Shown here: positions 24,831 through 34,803 of the stretch, in pieces
How the letters are laid out: every line of letters begins with the position of its first letter
How positions within the stretch are numbered: the first letter of the stretch is position 1
DNA from: Bog-473 sp963721585
Lineage (GTDB): Bacteria; Actinomycetota; Acidimicrobiia; Acidimicrobiales; RAAP-2
Reading direction: 5' to 3'
DNA length: 64,000 bases
Assembly (NCBI GenBank): GCA_963721585.1
Contig: CAVRJN010000001.1
Span: forward strand, 186,001-250,000
Position numbers and translations under genes: made by a program
Notes under the pieces: model-generated
The model's input: the letters and a program-made list of their open reading frames with translations, nothing else
Databases searched by the model: none
Told to the model about the DNA's origin: nothing

Positions 24831-27829
24831 GCCGTCTGGCCAAGTTCGGCGCGGGGGCCTCGCTCTTCCCTCTCGGCGTGCTCTTCGGGATCGAGCTGCT
24901 CGACCAGGCCACCCAGAGCGCCTTCAACGTGCTCACGCCGAACATCCGCGACGCGTTCCATCTCACCAACGCCGGCATCCTCCTGATCGTCGCCATCGCC
25001 GGCGCGGCCGCGCTGGCCTGCACCCTCCCGATCGCGGTTCTGGCCGACCGCACCAACCGCGTGCGCATCGCGCTCGTCGGCGCGCTCGTCGGAGCGGCGT
25101 TCTCCATCGGCCTCGGGGTCGCCCAGGGCGTCGTGGTGGCCACCGTCATGCTGGTCGGCGTCTCCATGGGGCAGGCCGTGATCTTCCCCACGCACAACTC
25201 GCTGCTGGCCGATTACTACCCCGTACCGGCCCGGCCGCGCATCTACTCGGCCCACCGCTCGGGCATCAGCGTCGGCGCCATCGTCGGCGTCCTGCTCGGC
25301 GCCGGCCTGGCCGCCGCCTTCAGCTGGCGTGCCCCCTTCTTCTTCTTCGCCGTGCCCATCATTCTCGTGGTCATCGTCGGCCTGCGGCTGCGCGAGCCCC
25401 CGCGGGGCCGACACGAGCAGCTCGAACTGAGCGAGCAGATGCTGGCGTCCGAACGCGGCGAGCCTGCACCTTTGGACGACGCCCCCGCCCTCGACGACGC
25501 CTCCGACAGCCTTGTTGCGCTCGAGATCCCGGTCGAGGCTCCGCCCTCGCTCGGCGAGGCCTGGCGGACCGTGTGGAAGATCGGCGTCTTGCGTCGCATC
25601 TTCATCGCCCTCCCCTTCCTGGCCGCCGCCATCGCCGGCTTCACGTCCCTGGCCTCGCTGCAGTACCAGGAGACGTTCCACCTCGACGCGGTGGAGCGCG
25701 CCTATCTCATTGCGCCCATTCAGCTCTTCGACCTCCTGGGCCTCGCCGTCGGCGCCGTCATCGCCACCCGTCTGGCCCGGCGCGACATCGGCCTCGTCTT
25801 CCGCATGCTGGCAGTGGCCTCGCTCGTGGCCGCCGGGTTCGCCGTTCTGTTTGCGCTGGCTCCGAACGTCCCGCTGGCCTTCGTCGGCAACGCCGGCATC
25901 GATGCCTCGCTCGCCATCGTGGGACCCGGCGTGCTGGCGGCGCTCTCGTTAGCGATCCCGTCCCGCGTGCGCTCGGTCGGCTTCTCCATCGGGGCGCTCT
26001 TCGTGCTGCCGGGCTTCCTCGTCCTCCCCAGTGTCGGCGCGCTGGGCGACGCGGTCGGCTTCCGCTACGGCCTGCTCATCCTGGTCCCCATCTTCGCCAT
26101 CGGCGGGCTCATCGTGGCCAGCGCAGGCGGCCTCATCGGGCGCGACGTGCAGGACGTGTGGAACTCCATGCGCACCCGGACCCAGATGCTGGTCGACCGG
26201 CAGGCCGGCCGGTTGCCGCTGCTCGCCGTGCGCGAGCTCCACGTCGGCTACGACGGCGTCGTCGTCCTAGCCGACGTGGCGATCGAAATCAGCGAGGGAG
26301 AGATCGTGGCCCTCGTCGGCACCAACGGCGCCGGCAAGTCGACCCTTCTGCGGGCCATCGGCGGAGTGGTCGAGGCCGACCACGGCGCCATCGTCTTCGA
26401 CGGGCGCGACATCACCCACCTGCCGCCCGACGAGATCGCCCGCCTGGGCGTGGCCCAAGTGCCCGGCGGCGAGGGGATCTTCCCCAACCTGCGCGTGGAG
26501 GACAACCTGCGCGTGGCGGCCTGGCAGGGCCGGCGACGCGGCGAGCACGACGCCGACATGATCGACGAGGCCATCTCCGCCTTCCCCACGCTCGCCACGC
26601 GACGCGACGAGCGGGCGGCCAACCTCTCGGGCGGGCAGCAGCAGATGCTCGCCCTCGCCATGGCGACAATCACCCGGCCCAAGCTGTTCCTCATCGACGA
26701 GCTCTCGCTCGGCCTCTCACCCATGGTGGTGGGGCAGCTGCTCGGTGCCATCGAGTCGCTGCGCCAGGCCGGTACCGCCATCCTCCTCGTCGAGCAGTCG
26801 ATGAACGTCGCGGTGGCCGTGGCCGACCGCGTGTATGTCATGGAGACCGGTGTCGTGCGGTTCTCCGGGACCGCCGAGGAGTTGGCAGCCCACCCCGAGC
26901 TCCTGTGGTCCGTCTACCTCGAAAAGGCTGCAGATGCGATGGGGTCGCCGGCGCCCGCCCTCGCCGCGCCGAACGGGGGCGGAGGCGAGGGCGGGAACGG
27001 CCGGGCCGAGATCGAAGTGCGTGGGCTCTCGCTCAGCTTCGGCGGCAACAACGCCCTCAACGACGTGTCCCTCCGCGCCGACCACGGCGAGATCGTGGGC
27101 ATCATCGGGCCCAACGGCGCCGGCAAGACCACCCTGTTCGACGTCGTGTCCGGGTTCCTCCGTCCCGACACCGGGCGGGTCGAGCTGGCCGGCGTCGACG
27201 TCACTGAACGCACGGCCTCGGCCCGCGCCCGGCTGGGGCTCGGCCGCTCCTTCCAGGACTCGCGTCTGTTCTCCGGCCTCACCGTGCGCGACGCCGTGGC
27301 CGTCTCGCTCGAGCGCTTCACCGACGTCAGCGATCCCTTCAATGCCATGCTGCGCCTGCCCCTCCAGGTGCGGACCGAGGCAGCCGTGATGGAGCGGGTG
27401 GGCGAACTGCTCGACCTGTTCGGCCTGGACCGCTACGCCGACAAGCTCGTGAGCGAGCTCTCCACCGGCTCCCGACGCCTCGTCGACCTGGCCGCGGTAG
27501 TGGCCCACCAGCCTTCCGTCGTCCTCCTCGACGAGCCCTCCTCGGGCGTGGCCCAACGCGAGGTGGAGGCCATGGTCGGTCTGCTGCGCAACGTGCGCGA
27601 CCGGCTCAATGCCACCATGCTCGTCGTCGAGCACGACATCGCGTTCATCGCCGAGCTGGCCGACCGTCTCGTGGCCATGGACCAGGGCGCCGTCCTCACG
27701 AGCGGGCCGCCGCGCGACGTCCTCGAGTCGCCGCTCGTCGGCGAGGCCTTCCTCGGCTCGGACCCCCTCGCCCTCTCGCGCTCGGGCGCCACCATGACGA
27801 CACCGACCAAGGAGGTGGACCCGCCATGA
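24827..27829 (+). CDS. MFS transporter fused to two LivF/LivG-type ABC ATPases
   Basis: This is a single open frame of 1000 residues. Residues 1 to ~440 form an MFS transporter with about 12 helices, including the motif-A loop AVLADRTNRVR and VSMGQAVIFPTHNSLLADYY. A LivF-like ATPase follows (about 460-710): GTNGAGKST near 498, LSGGQQQ near 600, then ILLVEQSMNVAVAVADRVYV. A Gly-rich linker leads to a LivG-like ATPase (about 735-985): GPNGAGKTT near 761, LSTGSRR near 878, VVEHDIAFIAELADRLV. All three parts keep their key motifs. It overlaps the LivHM gene by GTGA and the binding-protein gene by ATGA, so it is the ATPase component of this importer. What the MFS part adds is unknown. Confidence 0.9.
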   Translation: MSRLAKFGAGASLFPLGVLFGIELLDQATQSAFNVLTPNIRDAFHLTNAGILLIVAIAGAAALACTLPIAVLADRTNRVRIALVGALVGAAFSIGLGVAQGVVVATVMLVGVSMGQAVIFPTHNSLLADYYPVPARPRIYSAHRSGISVGAIVGVLLGAGLAAAFSWRAPFFFFAVPIILVVIVGLRLREPPRGRHEQLELSEQMLASERGEPAPLDDAPALDDASDSLVALEIPVEAPPSLGEAWRTVWKIGVLRRIFIALPFLAAAIAGFTSLASLQYQETFHLDAVERAYLIAPIQLFDLLGLAVGAVIATRLARRDIGLVFRMLAVASLVAAGFAVLFALAPNVPLAFVGNAGIDASLAIVGPGVLAALSLAIPSRVRSVGFSIGALFVLPGFLVLPSVGALGDAVGFRYGLLILVPIFAIGGLIVASAGGLIGRDVQDVWNSMRTRTQMLVDRQAGRLPLLAVRELHVGYDGVVVLADVAIEISEGEIVALVGTNGAGKSTLLRAIGGVVEADHGAIVFDGRDITHLPPDEIARLGVAQVPGGEGIFPNLRVEDNLRVAAWQGRRRGEHDADMIDEAISAFPTLATRRDERAANLSGGQQQMLALAMATITRPKLFLIDELSLGLSPMVVGQLLGAIESLRQAGTAILLVEQSMNVAVAVADRVYVMETGVVRFSGTAEELAAHPELLWSVYLEKAADAMGSPAPALAAPNGGGGEGGNGRAEIEVRGLSLSFGGNNALNDVSLRADHGEIVGIIGPNGAGKTTLFDVVSGFLRPDTGRVELAGVDVTERTASARARLGLGRSFQDSRLFSGLTVRDAVAVSLERFTDVSDPFNAMLRLPLQVRTEAAVMERVGELLDLFGLDRYADKLVSELSTGSRRLVDLAAVVAHQPSVVLLDEPSSGVAQREVEAMVGLLRNVRDRLNATMLVVEHDIAFIAELADRLVAMDQGAVLTSGPPRDVLESPLVGEAFLGSDPLALSRSGATMTTPTKEVDPP

Positions 27830-29591
27830 GCGACACCGAGCCGGATCCGGGCGCGGCGACGCCCCGCGCCGAACGACCATGGCCGGCGGTGAGCCTGCTG
27901 CGCCGGGCCGGACCGGTCGTCCTGATCGTCGCCGCCCTCATCGCGGCAGGCGTGTCGGCCACCGCGCACGAGAACAAGGGGACCACCTCGGCCGCGCCCC
28001 GAGCACCGGGAGCGGCCGGCAGATTGCCGACTCGACGGTGCCACTCACCTTCGCCGCCGCCGCCAAGGTGGGCAAGACGTCGGCCTACGACTGGGGCTCC
28101 GAATGCGACCACGCCACGGGCCGCCTCAAGATGCCGAGCGTGTACTCCCCACCCTGCGTGCCCGTCTTCACCGGGCCCAACGGCGGCGCCACATCGAGCG
28201 GGGTGACGGACAAGACCATCAACGTCGTCTACTACCAGGCCCAGCCGGGTGGGCTGGCGGCGACGATCTCGGGCGCGGCAGGCACCAACGCCCAGACGCT
28301 CGCCACCGCGCAGGCCTACGTCGCCATGTTCAATCAGGTCTACGCACTCTACGGGCGCCACGTGAACCTGATCCCCTTCACCGCCTCGGGGGCCGACAGC
28401 GATCCGGTGGCCGCCCACGCCGACGCCGTGACGGTCGCCCAGCAACTCCACGCCTTCGCGTCCATCAACGGCCCCGGTGAGACCACCGCCTACGAGGACG
28501 AGCTGGCCCGCCTGCACGTGCTGTGCATGGCGTGCGGCGACTCGTCCACCAACGGCCAGATTCAGCAGAACGCCCCCTTCCAGTGGGCCAACCTGCCCAC
28601 CGCCGACACGTCGCTCAACGAGACGATCGACTACGTCATCGCCAAGTTGAGCGGGAAGGACGCCGTGTGGGCCGGTGATGCCACCCTGCACTCCCAGAAG
28701 CGCAGGTTCATCGTGGTGAGCGAGACATCCGAGCCGCCGGCGCCGGGGTACGCCCAGCTGACGGCGGCGCTCACCGAGAAGCTGCGCGCCGGCCACGTCG
28801 CCATGGCGTCGCCCACCGACCTCACCTACACGCTCGACCTCACCACGCTGCCCACCCAGGCCGCGACGCTGGCCGAGAAGCTCAAGGCCTCCGGCGCCAC
28901 CAGCGTGGTGTTCGCCGGCGACCCCATCATGCCGATCTACCTGACGAAGGCGGCCGCCGGCATCGGGTACTTCCCCGAGTGGATCATCACCGGGATCGTG
29001 CTCACCGACACCTCGGCCCTCGGGCGCTACTACGACCAGAGCGAGTGGTCCCACGCCTTCGGCGTGACCAGCCTCGGCGTGCCGGTTCCCGTCAGCGCCG
29101 CCGATGCCGACCATCTCTACCACTGGTGGTACGGGCCCGACGCCACGCCGGCCTCGCTCGCCGCGCCGGCGATCATCCCGCCGATCGAGCAGCTCTTCAC
29201 CGGAGTGCAACTGTCCGGGCCCAAGCTCACGCCCTACACGTTCGCCACCGGGCTCTTCCGCGCACCGCCGGCCGGCGGTGGGCCGACGTCGCCGCTCGAT
29301 GCGTACGGCTACCAGGGTGCGGCCCCCCACCCGAGCTACTCGTCGCCGGCCGACTACACCTTCCTCTGGTACGACGCCACCGCCAAGGGGCCCGACGAGG
29401 AGGGTGTCGACGGCAGCGGGTTGATGCGCTACGTGCACGGCGGGGTGCGCTACAAGGCGGGGACCGTCCCGCCGGGTCCGGTGCCGATGTTCACGACTGC
29501 GGGCTCGGTCACCAGCTACGCCACACCGCCCGGCCGCGCACCCTCCTACCCGGCCTGGCCGGGCTCGCCCGCGGCGTCGGCCGCGGGCTGA
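27826..29591 (+). CDS. Solute-binding protein of the Liv-type importer (frameshifted)
   Basis: ATG 27826 overlaps the stop of the MFS-ABC gene. The first frame gives a membrane anchor (GPVVLIVAALIAAGVSATA). Near 27995 the coding continues in another frame through TVPLTFAAAAKVGK to the end at 29591. One missing base in GCCGCGCCCC explains the switch; the repaired protein has about 588 residues. The mature part resembles type-1 periplasmic binding proteins: DKTINVVYYQAQPGG, AYVAMFNQVYALYGRHV, VVFAGDPIMPIYLTKAAA. It would capture the ligand outside the membrane. The ligand is unknown; the extra length relative to LivJ (about 370 residues) is notable. Confidence 0.8.
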
Positions 29592-29780
29592 ACCTGACCG
29601 TACCGACCACTGCTTCATGTGTCCCGGTGGTCATTCGGCCTCCGGCGACGCGGGGCGCGGCGACTGGTGCTACCCCCAGGCCGGGGACGCCCGGTAGCGG
29701 CATTCCCCGCCCGGCGGCGGGAGCTCATGCTGGGGAAGGCGGCGCGGAGAGTCCGGGCCCCGGTGTGCGGAAGGAGACCC

Positions 29781-30725
29781 ATGATCGTCACCCGCGGGCT
29801 GACGAAACGCTACGGGAAGGCCGTCGCGGTCGACGACCTGAGCTTCACCGTCTCTCCCGGCGTGGTCACGGGCTTCTTGGGACCCAACGGCTCGGGCAAG
29901 TCCACCACCATGCGGATGATCCTCGGCCTCGACGTGCCCGACGCCGGGTCGGCATACGTCAACGGCTCCGCCTACGCCGACCTGTCGTGGCCGCTGCGTG
30001 AGGTCGGCGCCCTCCTCGACGCCAAGGCGTTCCATCCGGGTCGAAGCGCCCGCAACCACCTGCGCTGGCTGGCCCAGACCAATGACATCCCCCAGAACCG
30101 CGTGGAGGCCGTGCTCGACATCGTCGGGCTCACAGCGGTGGCCGAGCGGCGGGCCGGGAAATTCTCGCTCGGGATGGGACAGCGGCTCGGCATCGCCGGG
30201 GCCCTCCTCGGCGACCCTGGTGTGCTCCTGTTCGACGAGCCGGTCAACGGTCTCGACCCCGAGGGCATCCGCTGGGTACGCCACCTGTTGCGGGACCTGG
30301 CGTCGGAGGGCCGGACGGTGCTCGTCTCGAGCCACCTGATCAACGAGATGGCGCTCACCGCCGAGCGCCTCGTGGTCATCGGCCGCGGCACCCTGATCGC
30401 CGAGACCAGTGTCGACGACTTCACCGCGAACCACCGCAGCGATGCGGTTCGTATCGTCACGCCCACGCCGCAACGGTTCGTCGCGGCGCTCTCCCGGGCC
30501 GGCGCCCGACCCTCCGTCGAGGACGACGGCGCCATTGTCGCCTCCGGCCTCTCCTCCGCGGACATCGGCGATCTGGCGGCGGGTCAGGCGCTCACCGTGC
30601 ACGAGCTCACGCCGCTGCGCGCGTCGCTCGAAGACGTCTTCATGGAGCTCACGAGCAGTTCGGTCGAGTACCGCTCGCACACCGTCGACGATGCCGCGGC
30701 GCACGACGCCCTGCCGGTTCGCTGA
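29781..30725 (+). CDS. ABC-2 type exporter ATP-binding protein
   Basis: The protein has 314 residues from ATG 29781, with a strong GGAAGGAGA ribosome-binding site. Walker A is GPNGSGKST, the signature is FSLGMGQRLG and Walker B is VLLFDEPVNGLDPEG. About 100 C-terminal residues follow the ATPase core, as in the CcmA/DrrA/NatA group of drug, lipid or antibiotic exporters. An open frame upstream to 29619 has no family similarity. It is the first gene of a four-gene unit with the permease, kinase and response regulator. Confidence 0.93.
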   Translation: MIVTRGLTKRYGKAVAVDDLSFTVSPGVVTGFLGPNGSGKSTTMRMILGLDVPDAGSAYVNGSAYADLSWPLREVGALLDAKAFHPGRSARNHLRWLAQTNDIPQNRVEAVLDIVGLTAVAERRAGKFSLGMGQRLGIAGALLGDPGVLLFDEPVNGLDPEGIRWVRHLLRDLASEGRTVLVSSHLINEMALTAERLVVIGRGTLIAETSVDDFTANHRSDAVRIVTPTPQRFVAALSRAGARPSVEDDGAIVASGLSSADIGDLAAGQALTVHELTPLRASLEDVFMELTSSSVEYRSHTVDDAAAHDALPVR

Positions 30726-30736
30726 AAGGACCCCTT

Positions 30737-31567
30737 GTGACCACACTTCCCCTCACCACCACCACCGGCCGGCTCACCACCGGCGGTGCGAGAGCCAGGC
30801 CCGGACCGTGGCGCGCCGGCCTGCGCCAGACCCTGCGTGCAGAATGGACGAAGCTCGTCTCGTTGCGCTCGACACAATGGACCCTGCTCATCACGGTCGT
30901 CGGGGCGCTCCTCGTGAGCTTCCTGTCGACCCACGGTGCCCTGCATCATTCCCGCGGGTGGTACAACGGGTTCGATCCCACCAACCAATCCCTGGCCGGC
31001 CTGGCGATCGGCTCTCTCACCCTCGGCATCCTGGGGGTGCTGGCCATGAGTGGCGAGTACGGCACGGGGACGATCCGTTCGTCGCTGGCCGCCATGCCAC
31101 GCCGCGGCGTGCTGCTGACGGCCAAGGTCGTCCTGGTCGGGCTGGGCACCCTGGTCATCGGTGAGGCGCTCAGCTTCACCGTGTTCTTCGAGGGCCAGGC
31201 CGTCCTCTCCGGTGGCGCGCCCACCGCGTCGCTCGGCCAACCCGGCGTCTTCCGGACGGTGGCCCTTTCTGGCGCATTCCTGGCGCTCTTCGCCCTCCTG
31301 GGTCTGGGTATCGGCACCGTGATCCGTCATACCGCTGGTGCCATCGCGGTCTTCGCCGGCTGCACCTTGCTGGCGCCCATCCTTCTCACTTCCATCTCGG
31401 AAGGCATCGCCCGTTTCGCCCCCGAGCTCATCTTCGCCAACTCGGTGGCGGCGGTCGTTCCGCACTCGAACTCGCTGTCGGTCACACTTGGGGTCGTGCT
31501 CATGCTCGCCTACTGCGCTGTTGCGCTGGGACTGGGCGCTGTGCTCCTCAACCGTCGAGACGCATGA
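30737..31567 (+). CDS. ABC-2 type transporter permease
   Basis: The protein has 276 residues. LRAEWTKLVSLRSTQWTLLI is the typical amphipathic start of actinobacterial ABC-2 permeases, followed by six hydrophobic helices and the loop GEYGTGTIRSSLAAMPRRG. It starts with GTG 11 bases after the ATPase stop and its own stop overlaps the kinase start by ATGA. It forms the membrane channel of the exporter; the cargo is unknown. Confidence 0.9.
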   Translation: MTTLPLTTTTGRLTTGGARARPGPWRAGLRQTLRAEWTKLVSLRSTQWTLLITVVGALLVSFLSTHGALHHSRGWYNGFDPTNQSLAGLAIGSLTLGILGVLAMSGEYGTGTIRSSLAAMPRRGVLLTAKVVLVGLGTLVIGEALSFTVFFEGQAVLSGGAPTASLGQPGVFRTVALSGAFLALFALLGLGIGTVIRHTAGAIAVFAGCTLLAPILLTSISEGIARFAPELIFANSVAAVVPHSNSLSVTLGVVLMLAYCAVALGLGAVLLNRRDA

Positions 31568-32964
31568 CGCCGGACTCGAGCGATGACAGCGGCGTCAGGG
31601 TGCGAATCGGCGGGCGGGAGCTCTCGATGGCCTTGACCGAGGAACAGACGCTCCGCCTGAAAGCGCTCGCCCACACGGTGCTGCACGAACCATTCACCGC
31701 CCGTCCGTGGAACGAGTTGGCTTTCTTCCTGCTGGGCTCCGGCCTGGCCGGGGTCGGGCTGGCCTTCGTCGCCTTCACCATGGGTGCCGGTGTCGTCCTG
31801 GCCGTCACCGTCCTGGGTCTGGCCATTCTCGCCCTCTCACTGCGGAGCGCGCGCGGCATCGGCGGGCTTCAGCGGAGCCTGGCGAGGAACATGCTCGGCG
31901 AGGAGGTGCAGGACCCCGAACCCTTCCTCGGGCGCCCAGGGTTCTTCGGCTGGCTGGGGTCCCATCTGCGCGACCGCGTGGCGTGGCGCAGCGTGGCCTA
32001 CCTGGCGCTCAAGGTGCCCTGGTCCATCCTGGGGGTGTTCGTTGCCTTCAGCCTGTGGTGGGATGCGTTCGTCCTTCTCACGCTCCCCCTCTTTGGACAC
32101 GGTGGCGGGTCGCCGGTGTGGGGACTCGTGTCGAACTTCTTCCCCGCGCACGACTTCAACGGCTTCAACGGCGGGGGGTTCACGCGGGACCTCGCCGGCT
32201 TCGTCCTGGGCGCCATCTTCTTCTTTGCGGCGCCCTGGGTCATGCGGGGTTTCGTCAACGTCGACCGGCAGATGATCCGCAGCCTGCTCGGGCCGGACCC
32301 CATGGCGACGCGGGTGCGCTCCCTCGAACAGGCCAGGACCCAGACGGTCGACGCCTCAGCCGCCACGCTGCGACGCATTGAGCGCGACCTGCACGACGGC
32401 ACCCAGGCCCAACTGGTGGCGCTCGCCATGCGCCTGGGCATGGCCAAGGAGAAACTCGAGGTCGACCCCGAACACGTCGACCTCGAGCGGGTGCGCGAAC
32501 TGGTGGACGCGGCGCACCGGGGCGCCAAGGAAGCCATCGCCGAGCTGCGCGACATCGCCCGCGGCATCCATCCCCCGGCGCTCGACATCGGCCTGGAGGG
32601 GGCGCTGGCCACGCTGGCCGCCCGCAGCGCGGTGCCCACCGAGCTCTCCGTCACCATGCAGGCGCGGCCGACGCCCGCCATCGAGGCCATCGCCTACTTC
32701 TGCGTGGCCGAGCTTCTGGCCAACGTGGCGCAGCACGCACATGCCTCGCGGGCGTCGATCTTCTGCACGCAACAGGGATCCTGGCTGCGTCTCGTCGTGC
32801 GCGACGACGGCACCGGTGGGGCGCAGCTGACCACGGTCGGGTCCTCGTCGAGCGGCCTGGCCGGGCTGGCGGACCGGGTCCACGCGGTCGACGGGCAGCT
32901 GTACCTCGTCAGCCCGCCCGGCGGGCCCACCGTCGTCACCGTCGACCTCCCACTCGCCACCTGA
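31564..32964 (+). CDS. Sensor histidine kinase (NarL-partner type, HisKA_3)
   Basis: The protein has 466 residues. Residues 60-240 contain about four helices in two pairs. The dimerisation domain carries the phospho-acceptor in RRIERDLHDGTQAQLV (His277) and then RDIARGIHPPALDIGLEG. The ATPase domain has ELLANVAQHAHAS (N box), VRDDGTGG (G1) and SGLAGLADRVHAVDG (G2). It overlaps the permease and response-regulator genes, so it senses a condition linked to the exporter, perhaps its substrate, and phosphorylates the next gene product. Confidence 0.93.
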   Translation: MTPDSSDDSGVRVRIGGRELSMALTEEQTLRLKALAHTVLHEPFTARPWNELAFFLLGSGLAGVGLAFVAFTMGAGVVLAVTVLGLAILALSLRSARGIGGLQRSLARNMLGEEVQDPEPFLGRPGFFGWLGSHLRDRVAWRSVAYLALKVPWSILGVFVAFSLWWDAFVLLTLPLFGHGGGSPVWGLVSNFFPAHDFNGFNGGGFTRDLAGFVLGAIFFFAAPWVMRGFVNVDRQMIRSLLGPDPMATRVRSLEQARTQTVDASAATLRRIERDLHDGTQAQLVALAMRLGMAKEKLEVDPEHVDLERVRELVDAAHRGAKEAIAELRDIARGIHPPALDIGLEGALATLAARSAVPTELSVTMQARPTPAIEAIAYFCVAELLANVAQHAHASRASIFCTQQGSWLRLVVRDDGTGGAQLTTVGSSSSGLAGLADRVHAVDGQLYLVSPPGGPTVVTVDLPLAT

Positions 32965-33620
32965 TGGTCGGCGCGCTCCGCATCGCCATCGCCGAGGACT
33001 CCGCCATCCTGCGCGACGGCCTCGTCCAGCTCCTCGTCGATCGCGGCTTCACCATCACCGGCGCGGTCGGGGACCCCGGAGCGCTCCGCAGCTCGGTGGC
33101 CCAGAACCCCCCCGACGTGGCCGTGATCGACATCCGCATGCCACCGACCTTCACCGACGAGGGGCTGCGCCTGGCGCTGGAGCTGCGCGCCCGCCACGAG
33201 GGCCTGGGCATCCTGCTGTTCTCCCAATACATCGAGACCCGCTACGCCGCGGACCTGTTGGCGGACGACGCCGCTGGCATCGGGTACCTGCTGAAGGACC
33301 GGGTGGCCGATGTCAGCGACTTTGTCGAAGCGCTGGAGCGAGTCGCCGTAGGAGGTACCGCTTTGGACCCCGAGGTCGTCACGCAGCTTCTCGGTGCGAC
33401 GCGCCGCACCGACTCGCTCTCCGTCTTGACCGCGCGCGAGCGCGAGGTCCTGGGCCTGATGGCGGAGGGGCGCTCCAATGCGGCCATCGCCAACGCGCTC
33501 GTCGTCAGCGAGGGCGCGGTGGAGAAACACGTCGCCAACATCTTCGCCAAGCTCGACCTGCCGGTGTCCGACAAGGACCACCGCCGCGTGCTGGCCGTGC
33601 TCCGCTTCCTCGAATCCTGA
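32964..33620 (+). CDS. LuxR/NarL-family response regulator
   Basis: The protein has 218 residues. The receiver domain has the acidic pair in IAEDSAILRDG and the phosphorylated Asp56 in VAVIDIRMPP. The C-terminal LuxR helix-turn-helix reads LTAREREVLGLMAEGRSNAA and VVSEGAVEKHVANIFAKL. TGATG joins it to the kinase gene. It should activate the ABC exporter operon, giving an autoregulated four-gene module. Confidence 0.94.
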   Translation: MVGALRIAIAEDSAILRDGLVQLLVDRGFTITGAVGDPGALRSSVAQNPPDVAVIDIRMPPTFTDEGLRLALELRARHEGLGILLFSQYIETRYAADLLADDAAGIGYLLKDRVADVSDFVEALERVAVGGTALDPEVVTQLLGATRRTDSLSVLTAREREVLGLMAEGRSNAAIANALVVSEGAVEKHVANIFAKLDLPVSDKDHRRVLAVLRFLES

Positions 33621-33717
33621 CGGACACGGCGGCCCAGTCGGCTGCAACCGCCGTGTCCGGCTGCAACCGGCACTGCCCGGGGTACATGCGGCGCATCGGC
33701 GGGTAGACAGGGAGACG

Positions 33718-34734
33718 ATGGATGTGATCCGCGGGGGCTTCGAGAGCCCGAAGGCGTCTTCGATCGGCCTGGTGCTCGGCGCCGGGGGCGTCGTCGGCCA
33801 GGCGTACCAGGCCGGCGTTCTCTCGGCCCTGCAGCGGGAGACCGGCTGGGACCCGCGCCAGGCCGCGGTCATCGTCGGCACCTCCGCCGGCTCGGTCACC
33901 GGTGCAGCGCTCCGCGTCGGGGTGCCCGCGACCGACCTGGCGGCATCGCTCTACGGGGTGCCCACGTCACGCCGGGGCGGGGCCATCCTGCGCCGCATCC
34001 TCCCGGCCGAGGTGGAGCCCCTCCCGACACCGTCTGTCCGCTCGCTGCTGCGACCGTGGAACCTTCCGTCCCCTGCGCTCCTCACGCGGGTCGCCCGCCG
34101 GCCACTGGCCTTCCGGCCCGACGTCGCGGCCATCACGCTGCTCCCCAAGGGACGGATCGACATCTCCGAGCGGGCCCGCGGCCTCGACGAGCACATGGGC
34201 AGTCGCTGGCCGGATGGGTTGCGGATCTGCACGGTGAGGCGCTCGGACGGGGCGCGGGTCGTCTTCGGTCGGCCGGGTGCACCTCCGGCACGCCTGGCTG
34301 CCGCCGTCCTCGCCTCGTGCGCCATCCCCGGCTACTTCCAGCCGGTCGACATCGGTGGCACCGAATACGTCGACGGAGGAGTGCACTCGGCCACGAACGC
34401 CGACGTGCTGCGGTCCGAGGATCTCGACGTGGTCGTCGTCATCTCTTCCATGTCGGCCGCCCGGGGCAACGCCAACGGAGCCGACGGCTGGCTCCGGCGG
34501 ACGGTGCACCGGCGCATGGAGCGCGAGATCGCCCGGCTCCGAGGTGCCGGCGTCGTCGTGATCAGGCTGGAGCCCGGCGCCGGCTCCCGGCGCGCCATGG
34601 GGCTGCGCGCCATGGCCGAGGACCGGAGCCCACAAGTCATCGAGGCCGCCTACGAGGAGACGCGCGAGCTGATTGTCTCCACGCCGGCCCTCGCCGCGCT
34701 GGGCGGCCGGCTCGGCGCCGCGTCCGTCGGCTAA
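33718..34734 (+). CDS. Patatin-like phospholipase/acylhydrolase
   Basis: The protein has 338 residues from ATG 33718, preceded by AGGGAGAC. The oxyanion loop is GLVLGAGGVVGQAYQAGVL, the nucleophile is Ser56 in IVGTSAGSVTG and the dyad aspartate lies in YVDGGVHSATNAD. Ser-Asp dyad enzymes of this group release fatty acids from lipids. It directly precedes a WS/DGAT gene, so storage-lipid turnover is a reasonable role. No signal peptide is visible. Confidence 0.9.
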   Translation: MDVIRGGFESPKASSIGLVLGAGGVVGQAYQAGVLSALQRETGWDPRQAAVIVGTSAGSVTGAALRVGVPATDLAASLYGVPTSRRGGAILRRILPAEVEPLPTPSVRSLLRPWNLPSPALLTRVARRPLAFRPDVAAITLLPKGRIDISERARGLDEHMGSRWPDGLRICTVRRSDGARVVFGRPGAPPARLAAAVLASCAIPGYFQPVDIGGTEYVDGGVHSATNADVLRSEDLDVVVVISSMSAARGNANGADGWLRRTVHRRMEREIARLRGAGVVVIRLEPGAGSRRAMGLRAMAEDRSPQVIEAAYEETRELIVSTPALAALGGRLGAASVG

Positions 34735-34803
34735 CCCGGGAAAGCGAGACGGCTCAGGGGTAGTCTCTTGCATCTGGGGGATATCGCCGAAGGGAGGGTC
34801 GCG

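Noticed and set aside
24112..27207. Open frame of over 1000 codons on the plus strand overlapping LivHM and the MFS-ABC gene
   Set aside because: It is the third-position shadow of the real genes, almost entirely Arg, Pro, Ala and Ser, with no domains.
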